DNA from: Sulfurimonas sp.
GTDB lineage: Bacteria > Campylobacterota > Campylobacteria > Campylobacterales > Sulfurimonadaceae
Assembly (NCBI GenBank): GCA_011391635.1
Contig: JAABQD010000026.1
Coordinates: forward strand, 1-47,045
Direction of reading: 5' to 3'
Length of the DNA stretch: 47,045 nucleotides
Below, one piece after another: positions 25,374 to 34,535 of the stretch. The number at the start of each line of letters is the position of its first letter. Position 1 is the stretch's first letter. The notes beneath the pieces were generated by a model. That model saw only the letters and a program-made list of their open reading frames with translations, did no database searches and was not told the DNA's origin. Made by a program: the position numbers and the translations under genes.

Positions 25374-26321
25374 ATGTCTGTTTTAGATAATGTTGATGCT
25401 TCCACCAATTTAGCAAAAAATAATGAACTCCAATTATTAGTTTTTAGAGTGAGTAATAGTCCAGAATCTGCTTATTATGCGATTAATGTTTTTAAGACTA
25501 GAGAAGTAGTTGAGTCACGCAACCATTATCTGACACAAATTCCATCATCCCACCCACTTCTTGAAGGTACGATTATACTTCGTGGATTACAAATCCCTAT
25601 TTTAAATCTTCCAGCGTGGCTAAGTGTACCTCTCTCAAGAGAAGAGCTTAAAATTTCCAATATCCTTGTTTGTGACTTTAACGGCGTTATTATAGGGCTT
25701 AGAATTATGTCAGCGTACAGAGTTATCAAGAAAAACTGGAATGAAATGCATGCACCAGATAGCTACAGACTCAAAAGTGATGGTCTTGTTATGAATGATA
25801 CAAGACTTGAAGATGGGAGTTTGTGTCTTATTTTGGATTATGAAAAACTTCTTGCAGATGTTATTCCTCAAGCTTTGGTGGATGTATTTACAGACACAGA
25901 AAATTTAAAAGGTATGGAAATGCCTGAAAAATTGAAAAATGGAACTGTTCTTATAGCTGAAGATTCAAAAACAGCACAAAGAGCCCTTATACAAATATTT
26001 GCAAAAGCAAAAATTGATATGAAGCTCTTTGATAATGGCAAAAAACTTGTCGATTATATTACCGCATTAGGTAAAGATGCACTTGCTGAAACTCCTGCGA
26101 TTATTACAGATATTGAGATGCCTGAAATGTCTGGTTTTACAGTTATAAAAACACTCAAATCTAATCCGCTCTTCAACAAAATTCCAATCATTGTCAATAG
26201 CTCTATGACGGGTGAAAACAACAAAAGAGAAGCAGAATCACTTGGTGCAAATGGCTTTATAGAAAAAACTAAAAGTCACAATATTATTCCTCTTATTATC
26301 TCCGTAATGGGTCGTGCATAA
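25374..26321 (+). CDS. cheV: Chemotaxis coupling protein CheV (CheW-REC)
   Basis: A 315-residue protein. The first 160 residues are a CheW-like domain (LQLLVFRVS, YYAINVFKTREVVE, EGTIILRGLQIPILNL), which bridges chemoreceptors and CheA; the rest is a receiver domain with ILIAED-type start (VLIAEDSKTAQ), phospho-acceptor D246 in ITDIEMPEMSG and a conserved lysine in FIEKTKS. Phosphorylation by CheA is thought to tune adaptation. The ATG at 25374 follows AAAGGG by 7 bases; two upstream starts (ATG 25347, TTG 25335) are possible. No other flagellar chemotaxis gene is in the window, so it acts with components encoded elsewhere. It overlaps or abuts the glutaminase gene. Confidence 0.93.
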   Translation: MSVLDNVDASTNLAKNNELQLLVFRVSNSPESAYYAINVFKTREVVESRNHYLTQIPSSHPLLEGTIILRGLQIPILNLPAWLSVPLSREELKISNILVCDFNGVIIGLRIMSAYRVIKKNWNEMHAPDSYRLKSDGLVMNDTRLEDGSLCLILDYEKLLADVIPQALVDVFTDTENLKGMEMPEKLKNGTVLIAEDSKTAQRALIQIFAKAKIDMKLFDNGKKLVDYITALGKDALAETPAIITDIEMPEMSGFTVIKTLKSNPLFNKIPIIVNSSMTGENNKREAESLGANGFIEKTKSHNIIPLIISVMGRA

Positions 26322-26331
26322 GCTTCTAGGC

Positions 26332-27258
26332 ATGATAAATTACGAAGCAATACTCTCTGAAATTGCCGAGGAGATAGTTCCCTATCTCTCTCTTGGCAAA
26401 GTTGCTGATTATATCCCCGCTCTTGCTAATGCTGACTTAAATCAATTTGCTATGAGTATTACACTCTTTGATGGTACAACTTATAATATTGGTGACTTCA
26501 ATACACGCTTTTCTATCCAAAGCATTTCAAAAGTTTTTACCTTTACAAAATCTCTGAACATTCATAGTGCAGAACTTTACAACAGAGTCGGCAAAGAGCC
26601 TTCGGGAAATCCTTTTAATTCACTAGTACAACTCGAATATGAAAAAGGAAAACCAAGAAATCCTTTTATAAATGCTGGAGCCATTGTCATCACAGATACA
26701 CTCATTTCTCACTATAAAAGTACAGAAGCTACATTTGAAAATACTTTAAACTTTATACAGAGTATTGCCCATAACAAAACGATTGATTTTGATAGTGAAG
26801 TTTACGAATCAGAGTACAAAACAAGCTTTAGAAACTTAGCTCTTGCAAACCTCATGAAAAGTTTTGGGAATTTAGACAATAGTGTCGATGATGTTGTAAA
26901 AACCTATCTCAAACACTGCTCTATAGCTATGAGTACAAAAGAGTTGTCACGGGCAATGCTCTTTTTGGCAAATCATGGAACAGATCCTATCTCACAGCAA
27001 AATTTCATTACGCCAAGCCAAGCAAAACGCATTAATGCTTTGATGCTTACATGTGGACATTATGATGCTTCTGGAGAATTTGCTTTTTATGTAGGGCTTC
27101 CAGGAAAGAGCGGTGTAGGCGGTGGGATAGTTGCTGTTGTCCCAAATATGATGAGTATTGCGGTTTTTTCCCCTGGGCTCAATAGCTGGGGAAATTCACT
27201 CGCTGGGACACATGCACTGCAACTCTTTACAAGTAAAAGTGGTTTATCAATCTTTTAG
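26332..27258 (+). CDS. glsA: Glutaminase
   Basis: A 308-residue enzyme of the serine-dependent glutaminase family (beta-lactamase fold), hydrolysing glutamine to glutamate and ammonia. The catalytic S64-x-x-K67 lies in IQSISKVFTF; other family segments are IPALANAD, GKEPSGNPFNS, NPFINAGAI, LMLTCGHYDASGEFA and GLPGKSGVGGGI. The length matches the 305-310 residue norm from the ATG at 26332 (weak TAGG before it); a GTG at 26314 that overlaps cheV is an alternative. It follows cheV by 10 bases and is probably translated from the same transcript. It ends convergent with and overlapping pycB by 12 bases. Confidence 0.96.
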   Translation: MINYEAILSEIAEEIVPYLSLGKVADYIPALANADLNQFAMSITLFDGTTYNIGDFNTRFSIQSISKVFTFTKSLNIHSAELYNRVGKEPSGNPFNSLVQLEYEKGKPRNPFINAGAIVITDTLISHYKSTEATFENTLNFIQSIAHNKTIDFDSEVYESEYKTSFRNLALANLMKSFGNLDNSVDDVVKTYLKHCSIAMSTKELSRAMLFLANHGTDPISQQNFITPSQAKRINALMLTCGHYDASGEFAFYVGLPGKSGVGGGIVAVVPNMMSIAVFSPGLNSWGNSLAGTHALQLFTSKSGLSIF

Positions 27259-29031
27259 AGATGCGACTACTTCACCCTCTTGAACTTTATCGCCTACAAC
27301 AACATCTATCGATTTTACAACTCCGTCTCGTGGGGCAACAATGTCAATCTCCATTTTCATCGATTCAACAATCATAATGACATCTCCCTTTTTAACACTT
27401 TGATTTGCTTGTGCAACTATTTTCCAAATAGTTCCTGGTAAAAGAGCTTTAACAAAAGAACCATTATCTACAACATGTGAAGTTCCTGCACTCGCACTTT
27501 CTCCATTTACAGCTATAATCTGAATATCTGCATTGCCTTCTGCAACTTGAACACTAAATTTTTGACCGTCCACTACTACTGTATAATTTCCACTACTCAT
27601 ATTTGCACCTTCTGTTTTCATATCTGATAATTTTCTAACATTTACTTCTGCATCACCTTTGAGAAACACTATACCTTTATCTCCACATGCCGCTGCTATA
27701 AAAATATTTTCTTCGGTTGTCTCAATGCCCTCTTCTTCTAATCTTTTACTCCAATGTGCCAAAGATTTGGTCTCATCTGCCTCTGTTAGCTCAAGAACTT
27801 TTTTTGTTGTTGGTTGTAAATGTAACTTCTCAGAAGCGATTCTTACAATTTCAGCGTCAGGAGCAACAGGAGTTTTACCAAAATAACCAAGAACCATTTT
27901 TCCATATCCTGGAGCTATAGCGTTCCATGGACCTTGCATAACATTATTGAGTGCTTGTTGAAAATAAAACTGAGAAACAGGTGTTACGCTTGTACCGTAT
28001 CCACCTTTTTCTACCACTTCACGCATAGCATCGATAACTTCTGGAAATCTTTCTAAAATATTGTTATCACGCATCATTTGAGTATTTGCAGTTAATGCAC
28101 CACCTGGCATGGGTGAAAATGGAATAAGTGGAGAAACCATAGTCGCTTCTGGTGGCATAAAATAGTCCTCAAGACAGTGATGCACAACTTTTTCATACGC
28201 TAAAATTTTATCTATCTCTAATCCGCCAAGGTCATAATCCATACCTTTGGTTGCATGAAGCATCGTTAAAATATCTGGCTGAGAAGTTCCACCGCTTACA
28301 GGTGCAGCTGCTAAATCTATACCATCTACTCCAGCATCAAGTGCCGCCAAATACGCAGCAACAGAAACACCTGCTGTTTCATGCGTATGAAGTCTAAGAT
28401 GCGTTCCCTCAGGAACTAATTTTCTAGCCATTTTCAGAGTTTCATACACTTTTTTAGGGCTTGAAGTTCCTGAAGCATCTTTAAAACAAATACTGCTGTA
28501 TGGAATTCCACTCTCCAAAATTTCTCGAAGAGTCTTCTCATAAAATGCAACATCATGTGCACCAAAACATCCTGGAGGTAAATCCATCATTGTCACGACT
28601 ATCTCATGTTTGAGACCATGATGTACAATTCGCTCACCTGAATATTTTAAATTTTCAACATCATTAAGTGCATCAAAGTTTCTAATCGTCGTCGTTCCAT
28701 GTTTTTTGAACATTTTTGCATGTAAATCGATTAAATCTTTGCTCCCAGTATCTAGCATAACTGTGTTCACACCACGAGCGAGGGTTTGAAGATTTGCTTC
28801 TGCTCCTACGATAGCACGAAATTTGTCCATCATAGTAAAAGCATCTTCATTTAAGTAAAAATATAATGATTGAAATCTTGCTCCACCACCAAATTCAAAG
28901 TGTGTGATTCCTGCATGTTTTGCTGCTTCTACTGCTGGAAAAAAATCTTCCATTAAAACACGACCGCCAAAAACTGACTGGAAACCATCTCGAAATGTTG
29001 TATCCATTACATCTATAAACTTCTTAGCCAT
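27247..29031 (-). CDS. pycB: Biotin-dependent pyruvate carboxylase subunit B / oxaloacetate decarboxylase alpha
   Basis: A 594-residue protein with a carboxyltransferase TIM barrel (about 1-290; DTTFRDGFQS metal-binding aspartate, K184 in FKDASG as the likely carbamylated lysine, H215 and H217 in HTHETAG), a conserved middle domain and a C-terminal biotin domain with K559 in VESMKME. It transfers CO2 between biotin and pyruvate/oxaloacetate. In Campylobacterota this subunit with PycA makes oxaloacetate; in sodium-pump systems the same architecture is OadA. The active site departs from the common FRDAHQS to FRDGFQS. No pycA or oadB is in the window. A 39-residue ORF overlaps its start by 8 bases. 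It shares pyruvate and C4 acids with the malic enzyme encoded 11 kb away. Confidence 0.9.
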   Translation of the reverse strand: MAKKFIDVMDTTFRDGFQSVFGGRVLMEDFFPAVEAAKHAGITHFEFGGGARFQSLYFYLNEDAFTMMDKFRAIVGAEANLQTLARGVNTVMLDTGSKDLIDLHAKMFKKHGTTTIRNFDALNDVENLKYSGERIVHHGLKHEIVVTMMDLPPGCFGAHDVAFYEKTLREILESGIPYSSICFKDASGTSSPKKVYETLKMARKLVPEGTHLRLHTHETAGVSVAAYLAALDAGVDGIDLAAAPVSGGTSQPDILTMLHATKGMDYDLGGLEIDKILAYEKVVHHCLEDYFMPPEATMVSPLIPFSPMPGGALTANTQMMRDNNILERFPEVIDAMREVVEKGGYGTSVTPVSQFYFQQALNNVMQGPWNAIAPGYGKMVLGYFGKTPVAPDAEIVRIASEKLHLQPTTKKVLELTEADETKSLAHWSKRLEEEGIETTEENIFIAAACGDKGIVFLKGDAEVNVRKLSDMKTEGANMSSGNYTVVVDGQKFSVQVAEGNADIQIIAVNGESASAGTSHVVDNGSFVKALLPGTIWKIVAQANQSVKKGDVIMIVESMKMEIDIVAPRDGVVKSIDVVVGDKVQEGEVVASLKD

Positions 29032-29143
29032 GAGAAACCTTTGATAATTTTTTATGATGTGTTAGAGCTGCTGATATTGCCGCAACGATTCGCTTATCGA
29101 TTATTGGAGCTTTTGGAGCTACTTTTTTTGAAACATTTTGCAT
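29024..29143 (-). CDS. 39-residue ORF coupled to pycB, resembling the C-terminal tail of OadG
   Basis: An ATG at 29143 behind GAAGG (9 bases upstream) opens a 39-codon frame that ends in a TAA inside the pycB start (ATGGCTAAG), an 8-base overlap typical of translational coupling. The peptide centres on APIIDKRIVAAISAALTHHK. A P-x-x-VAAISAA pattern is typical of the soluble tail of oxaloacetate decarboxylase gamma chains and related small biotin-complex subunits, but the membrane helix of OadG is missing. It may be a small assembly subunit or a shrunken OadG. Codon use, ribosome site and overlap favour a real gene. Confidence 0.6.
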   Translation of the reverse strand: MQNVSKKVAPKAPIIDKRIVAAISAALTHHKKLSKVSHG

Positions 29144-29276
29144 AAAATTTACCTTCAATTGATTGATTAAGAATTATAAAACTAAAACGAAGCAATAGTA
29201 TAGCAATCACTCAATATTCATAATATTACATTCCAATTTTAATGCTAAACTTCCACAAATTATTTAAGGAAAAAAT

Positions 29277-29567
29277 ATGTTTGATAACATTGTCAAAAAG
29301 TTTGGTTTTATCAATACCCTCGAGGGCTACTCTTATCTCGCTCTTCTATTTATTGCTATGCCTATGAAATATATATTTGGCTATCCACTCGCTGTCAAAA
29401 TCGTTGGAATGACGCATGGTATCCTTTTTATACTCTTTTGTATCTTGCTTCTTCAAGCGTGGGAAAAAACCAATTGGTCCCTTAAGGAAAATATTCTCTT
29501 TTTTGTTGCTTCTCTTATTCCTTTTGGAACTTTTTACACAAAAAATAGAATCAAAGCGTATGAATAA
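29277..29567 (+). CDS. DUF3817-family small membrane protein
   Basis: A 96-residue inner-membrane protein with three hydrophobic helices. The pattern is that of DUF3817: LEGYSYLALLFIAMPMKY, then VKIVGMTHGILFILFC with the conserved Gly-Met-x-His, and a final FFVASLIPFGTFYTKNR. The function of the family is unknown. The ATG follows AAGGAAAAAA. It precedes another small membrane protein gene by 64 bases on the same strand. Confidence 0.85.
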   Translation: MFDNIVKKFGFINTLEGYSYLALLFIAMPMKYIFGYPLAVKIVGMTHGILFILFCILLLQAWEKTNWSLKENILFFVASLIPFGTFYTKNRIKAYE

Positions 29568-29631
29568 AATGTTATAAAAGTAACTTTTTGATAAAATTTC
29601 AAAAACAATTTTAAAAAAGGATGTAACAGAT

Positions 29632-29931
29632 ATGATTGCTGGAATGTACGAACAAGATTTCGTAGCTTATATGATTTTTGGGCTTTTTCTTAACTTTTTA
29701 TTCTCTATACTTTTTGGTGTTTATCTAAGTAAAAACATCGGCATACAAGAGATGATTGCATCTAAAGGTGATAAAGAACAATCCCTCTTAGTGAGTCTAA
29801 GTCTTTTTGTACCTTTTGCAAAAATGCTTATTACGCTCTATAGAGTCGTTATTCTTCAAATCTACTTTTTAAATAGAGGCTATACGCATAAAGAATTTTG
29901 GATTTATATGACTCATTCAAATCAAGATTAA
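29632..29931 (+). CDS. Small membrane protein of unknown function
   Basis: A 99-residue protein with two hydrophobic segments, about 11-31 (FVAYMIFGLFLNFLFSILFG) and about 53-76 (LLVSLSLFVPFAKMLITL). I do not recognise a family. The ATG follows AAAAAGGATG at a good distance. It overlaps the stop of the convergent SNase-like gene by 4 bases, so there is no room for a terminator between them. It may be cotranscribed with the DUF3817 gene before it. Confidence 0.65.
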   Translation: MIAGMYEQDFVAYMIFGLFLNFLFSILFGVYLSKNIGIQEMIASKGDKEQSLLVSLSLFVPFAKMLITLYRVVILQIYFLNRGYTHKEFWIYMTHSNQD

Positions 29932-30443
29932 TCTTTATTTATCTCCGTAGCACAATCCTTTTGGATTGTTCCATTCCACATGCCCCTTTTAAGAAACTTT
30001 GCATTTTGCTCTGCTTTTTCATAAAGAAATTTAAACTCTTCATCTTTAAATGTTCGTTTGTTCACTGCCAAGCCATTTTCAAGAAGAAGCTCAGAGAGCG
30101 TTTTCTCTCCCTGAGCATATAGAACACATCTATTTTCTCTCCACTCAATATGGTACAACTGCTCTGTTTTTAAAATTTCATCTGTAAAATATTTTAAATC
30201 AGGATTTTTTTTATAAAAACTCTCAATACTCTCTTTACATTTTGAGCCACTTTCCGAGATACTTTGCATATTTTCCAAACTTTTTACTCCGTAAGGTTCA
30301 CAATAAAAATTATATTTTTGGATGTTAAAACTTTGTCTGGAGTTGGAATCAATACTTTTTAAGATTGCTAAAGTGGGCTCATTCGCACCTAAAGAGTGTA
30401 TAAAAAAAGTGTACAAAAAGAAAAGAAAAATTATTTTATTCAT
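29928..30443 (-). CDS. Exported SNase-like protein, probably non-catalytic
   Basis: A 171-residue protein with a signal peptide (about 1-19, ending HSLGA). The C-terminal stretch LSELLLENGLAVNKRTFKDE followed by YEKAEQNAKFLKRGMWN is the typical end of staphylococcal-nuclease-like (thermonuclease) domains. The catalytic Arg/Asp/Glu/Arg arrangement of active SNase (DTPE/ARG-like motifs) is not visible, and the N-terminal barrel is poorly conserved, so it may bind rather than cut. Three cysteines (YFYCEPY, SKCKES, NRCVLY) could form a disulphide in the periplasm. It is 30 bases downstream of the ODP-kinase gene and may share its transcript. Confidence 0.6.
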   Translation of the reverse strand: MNKIIFLFFLYTFFIHSLGANEPTLAILKSIDSNSRQSFNIQKYNFYCEPYGVKSLENMQSISESGSKCKESIESFYKKNPDLKYFTDEILKTEQLYHIEWRENRCVLYAQGEKTLSELLLENGLAVNKRTFKDEEFKFLYEKAEQNAKFLKRGMWNGTIQKDCATEINKD

Positions 30444-30473
30444 GTAAAATTTTAACTTATTACACTATTTTTT

Positions 30474-32714
30474 TTATTCATCCATCTTTCCTACTTCTAT
30501 AATAAAACAACTCTTATTATCCATTTTTTTGTATGTTAAATTACCATCAAAATGCTCATTCATAATTCTTCTGCCCATATAAAGTCCAAGTCCAGTACCT
30601 TTTCCTTTTTCTTTCGTTGTAAAGTATGGAGTAAAAAGTTTATCGATAATTGTATCATCAATCCCACCCGCATTATCTTCAACTACTATCACTTTGGAAG
30701 TAGTATATTTCACACAAATACATTTTTCTATCTCTGAATCAGATTTTTCAAGAGCATCTTTAGAATTAGAAAATAGATTTAATAAAACTTGTTCTAACAT
30801 ATCTTCTCTACCATACACAACATCGTCTAAAGAGGGATCATTTTCTATAACTACTTTTATGTTGTGGGCACTATACTGTACTGCTACAAAATCGTTGATA
30901 GTTTTGATTACATCGCGTATATGAAAGTTTTTTTCTTCACTGCGATTACTCGAATAACTCATGAAGGAATCTATAACATTTGACATTTTCTGACACTGTT
31001 TTTGTACAAATGAAGCATGTTCTTCTATCCCATCAGAACTAAGCATATTTAATGTATTTGATAGTGACAATTTTATTGATGATGCACTGATTGCATTAAT
31101 AGGCTGTCTCCATTGATGTGCTATCATACTAATCATTTCACCCATTTGAGCCATTTTTGACTGTTGAAACATCAAAGTATCTCTTTGTTTTGATTCGACT
31201 TCAATTTGTCTTATAGCAGAAATATCAACAAGTATAAAAACATGCTTTAAAGAATTTTCAATGTAAGATTGATAACTCTGAATCATCAAAGCAATATTTT
31301 TATTTTCTTTTTTATTTTTTAGAGTGATTTCAAATTTATCTGACTCTTTGCGCACACTTTTCAATATTTTTAGACAATCTGCCTTCTGAAAATAATCTTT
31401 AATTTCAATATTTTTTATATCTCCATGCATAGGGATATCAAGCATAGTTGAAAATGTTTTACTTGCTTTATATTTTTGTTGCATTTTGTCATATATGATG
31501 TAATGAAAGTCATCTATCTCTGATAAAATTTGTAAAATATCCAACTCTCGTACATCTTTTGTAATATCTATGAATGTGGTTACATAGTGTTTTTCCGTCT
31601 CTTTTGCCAATAATTTTTTAACCTGAACCTTAAAGGTAATCATATCATGAGAGCCATTTTTCATAATGACCCTATGCTCAATTTCTGGATGATTTATTAC
31701 ATAATCTGGCCACTCATTGATACAAAGAGTTGAAGTTATATATCTGCTATCATCTACAGTAATAAATTTACCACAAATACAATGTTCTTCTTCTAAAAAC
31801 TGCTCTATACTATCTTTTGTAAAAAAGTTCAAAAATGCTTGATTCGATTCAACTATTTTACCATTAGCATTTACAAGTATCATATTGTCCTGCATATTGA
31901 TAATTGTTTTGAGATGTTCCATATGCTCTTTATATCTATTTTTTTCTAACTCCAAACTATCTTGTAGTTTTAATAATTCTGTTTTGTATTGTGAACTTAT
32001 ATACATGCCACAATCTAATTTCTTTAACTTATCAGTTAAATCAGCAATATACTTTTTTTGTATCATTGAACCATGTTGCGGCAAAATCAGCTCAATATCT
32101 AAAGCTTCTATTTTATTAAGTGCATAGTTTAATATCTCTCTACTTGGCATGTAGTTTTCATGAAATAATTTTACAGCTTCAAAATAGTTTTCATCAGCAT
32201 AAAAATTCCAAAATTCATTGACTCCTCCAAAAATATCTGATGAAAAAAGAGTTTTTGTCATGCTATCATATGTAACAAAAGCACCTGGTGCATGTGCATA
32301 AGGCGTTGTAAAGAACCTTAAAGTCCGACCATTCGACAATAGTAACGAACTGTTATTATTTATATGAAGATACTTCGATTTTATACCATAATGCTTTATG
32401 ACTGTTGCTGTTCTTTTATGGGTAATTATTTGCAAATCATCTCTATTGATTTTCTTTTCAATTAATGGAATCGCAGCACAAATATCTGGATCTTGATGAT
32501 GGGCTATAATATATTTAATATTTTTCATTGGTGTTAAAGTTTCTACTTTTGCTATGAGTTCATCATACTCCAGCATAGAACCAGGGTCTACTAAAACACA
32601 ACTATCACCATTCAATATTAAGTAAGGATGGCACTGAAAAAAATCACCTTCTAAATACTTTCCAACCCAATATATATCTTCTGCTACTTTAATTGCTTTA
32701 TTCAAATCTAACAT
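30474..32714 (-). CDS. Histidine kinase with N-terminal ODP di-iron (metallo-beta-lactamase fold) sensor
   Basis: A 746-residue soluble kinase. Residues 1-225 are a flavodiiron-type metallo-beta-lactamase domain: FLxNxGDSCVLVDPGS, AHHQDPDI (72-78), H141 in PYAHAPGAF, D160 in FSSDIFGG and H214 in LPQHGS. The HQDPD form in place of HxExDH is the ODP (oxygen-binding di-iron protein) variant, which in spirochete chemotaxis binds O2. Then come a coiled coil, two PAS-like segments (about 268-390 and 395-500), HisKA with H533 in IAHQWRQPIN and HATPase_c (NLFSNSKDAL, DNAGGI, GKGTGLGLYM). The start directly follows the stop of the REC-GGDEF-EAL gene (no gap), its likely partner. Expected role: cytoplasmic O2, NO or redox sensing. 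Ligand is inferred from the family. Confidence 0.87.
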   Translation of the reverse strand: MLDLNKAIKVAEDIYWVGKYLEGDFFQCHPYLILNGDSCVLVDPGSMLEYDELIAKVETLTPMKNIKYIIAHHQDPDICAAIPLIEKKINRDDLQIITHKRTATVIKHYGIKSKYLHINNNSSLLLSNGRTLRFFTTPYAHAPGAFVTYDSMTKTLFSSDIFGGVNEFWNFYADENYFEAVKLFHENYMPSREILNYALNKIEALDIELILPQHGSMIQKKYIADLTDKLKKLDCGMYISSQYKTELLKLQDSLELEKNRYKEHMEHLKTIINMQDNMILVNANGKIVESNQAFLNFFTKDSIEQFLEEEHCICGKFITVDDSRYITSTLCINEWPDYVINHPEIEHRVIMKNGSHDMITFKVQVKKLLAKETEKHYVTTFIDITKDVRELDILQILSEIDDFHYIIYDKMQQKYKASKTFSTMLDIPMHGDIKNIEIKDYFQKADCLKILKSVRKESDKFEITLKNKKENKNIALMIQSYQSYIENSLKHVFILVDISAIRQIEVESKQRDTLMFQQSKMAQMGEMISMIAHQWRQPINAISASSIKLSLSNTLNMLSSDGIEEHASFVQKQCQKMSNVIDSFMSYSSNRSEEKNFHIRDVIKTINDFVAVQYSAHNIKVVIENDPSLDDVVYGREDMLEQVLLNLFSNSKDALEKSDSEIEKCICVKYTTSKVIVVEDNAGGIDDTIIDKLFTPYFTTKEKGKGTGLGLYMGRRIMNEHFDGNLTYKKMDNKSCFIIEVGKMDE

Positions 32715-34430
32715 CTATATTACCTCCGGTAAGGGTTTCCCAACAAAATATCCTTGAGCATAATCAACGCCTAAATCTTTTACAATATTAAATATTATTT
32801 CTGAGTGAACAAACTCTGCAATAGTTTTTTTGTTTGTTTTCTTCGCAAGATATATGATAGTTTCAACAATATGTTTTGAACTCAGATTTGTATCTAAATC
32901 TTTTATAAATAACCCGTCAATTTTTATAATATCTACATTTAAGTTTTGAATACGCGTAAAATTTGAGTTTTGTGAGCCAAAATCATCAAGAGCCAATAAA
33001 AATCCTGCCTCTTTTATCTCCTCTAATTTAAGTGTAACATTTTCAACATCTTTGTCATTGATATTTTCAAGTATCTCTAATGTAACCTTCGACGGAGAAA
33101 TGTCATACTTGTTACATAAGTATATAAGTGTTCCAAAAAGCTCACCATCTTTTAAATCTTCATCTGTAATATTGACACTAAAAGAGATATCTTTAAAGTC
33201 TTTAAAAAATTCAAATGTTTGATTGAGCATAATTTTTGTAAGTGTTGGAATTAATCCAGAAACTTTCGCACTATCTAAAAAATAAAAAGGTGCTACAACT
33301 TCACTCCCTTCAACTATTCTAGCAAGAGCCTCATACTTTGTTATTCTACTTTCTCTAAACTCATAGATAGGTTGATAGAATGCTTTTAACTGATGGTTTT
33401 TTATCGCATCTTTAGTTTTTTTTGCCCACTTTAAAAGCTCTTTTTGTTTTTCCAAAAGTGACATATTTTTTTGATAAATAGATATAGAATTTTTATGATT
33501 ACTTCTACCATTTTGAAGAGCTAACTTTACTTTATTATAGGGAAATGTTGTATCTTCATCTGAGCATTCTAAAAGTCCTATGGATGCACTCAAGTTAAAC
33601 TCTTCATCCTCAACGAGATAATTATATTTATTAAATTGCTGTTGAATATTTTCTGCAAAAGACAAAGTTTTCATGATATCCATATCATCGAGTGCCATCA
33701 TAAATTCATCGCCATAAAGTTTATATAATTTAATTTCATTTGTTGAAAATGCTTGTAAAAACAGAGCCACTTGCTTTATTATTTCATCTCCTGTTTTATA
33801 GCTATGCGTTAGATTTATAAAATTAAAATTATCGATATTAAACAACATTAAAATTGGTTTTTTGGTAAGATTCATATAATCTATTTTTAGTTTTTCAACA
33901 TTATAAAGATTTGTCATAGAATCTTTTTGAAGCATTTCTATGAATGATTTTGATTGTCTTTCAATCGTCTCTTTTTGTTTTTTCAGTTCTATCTGTAGAT
34001 GATGGTCAAAATCTTTTTTAAGTTTTTCAGCATGGATTATATTTATTATTTTAGACAAAATACTTATAAGCTGAGTTTGTTCAATTGGTTTTAAGATATA
34101 CCCATCAATATTTAATGATATAGAATCTAATAAAATATTTTTACCTGAGTGTGCTGTAATAAATATGGATTTAAAATCTTTATACTCTAATCTTAATTGA
34201 CGCATCATTTCTAATCCATCCATAACAGGCATGTTGATATCACTTATCACAAGGTCAATATTATTATTTTTAAAGAGTTCCAGACCTTCTTTTCCATTTC
34301 CAGCTACAAGTATATTTATAAAAAATATTTTTAAAAGCCCACTCAACTCTTTTCTAGCATCTTCATCATCTTCAACATATAATACAGTTATATCTTTTGC
34401 ATATTCAATTATTGTTTTTAGTTCTTCCAT
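32715..34430 (-). CDS. Response regulator REC-GGDEF(degenerate)-EAL
   Basis: A 571-residue protein. The receiver (about 12-130) has EDDED, D64 in VISDINMPVMDG and K114 in ILKPI. The GGDEF domain (about 165-320) has YGDEF in place of GGDEF (KLYGDEFMM) and altered DNFNFINLTHS, so cyclase activity is doubtful. The EAL domain (about 335-570) keeps YEALARI, ITDEDL (in place of LNLS), LEILEN, LDDFGSQNSNF and YFVGKPLP; the Asp pair at 482-483 is intact, so phosphodiesterase activity is possible, but GTGYSS is replaced by GSQNSN. Expected job: phosphorylation-controlled breakdown of cyclic di-GMP, with the decayed GGDEF as regulatory part. It is translated just before the ODP kinase. Confidence 0.85.
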   Translation of the reverse strand: MEELKTIIEYAKDITVLYVEDDEDARKELSGLLKIFFINILVAGNGKEGLELFKNNNIDLVISDINMPVMDGLEMMRQLRLEYKDFKSIFITAHSGKNILLDSISLNIDGYILKPIEQTQLISILSKIINIIHAEKLKKDFDHHLQIELKKQKETIERQSKSFIEMLQKDSMTNLYNVEKLKIDYMNLTKKPILMLFNIDNFNFINLTHSYKTGDEIIKQVALFLQAFSTNEIKLYKLYGDEFMMALDDMDIMKTLSFAENIQQQFNKYNYLVEDEEFNLSASIGLLECSDEDTTFPYNKVKLALQNGRSNHKNSISIYQKNMSLLEKQKELLKWAKKTKDAIKNHQLKAFYQPIYEFRESRITKYEALARIVEGSEVVAPFYFLDSAKVSGLIPTLTKIMLNQTFEFFKDFKDISFSVNITDEDLKDGELFGTLIYLCNKYDISPSKVTLEILENINDKDVENVTLKLEEIKEAGFLLALDDFGSQNSNFTRIQNLNVDIIKIDGLFIKDLDTNLSSKHIVETIIYLAKKTNKKTIAEFVHSEIIFNIVKDLGVDYAQGYFVGKPLPEVI

Positions 34431-34535
34431 ACTGTACCTTCCCTAAAGTTGAAAATGACTATTACTTTGTGTCTAATGTTATCACATTAAAAATGATTGT
34501 AAAATAATTATATCCAAAAACAATCCTACTAAAGC

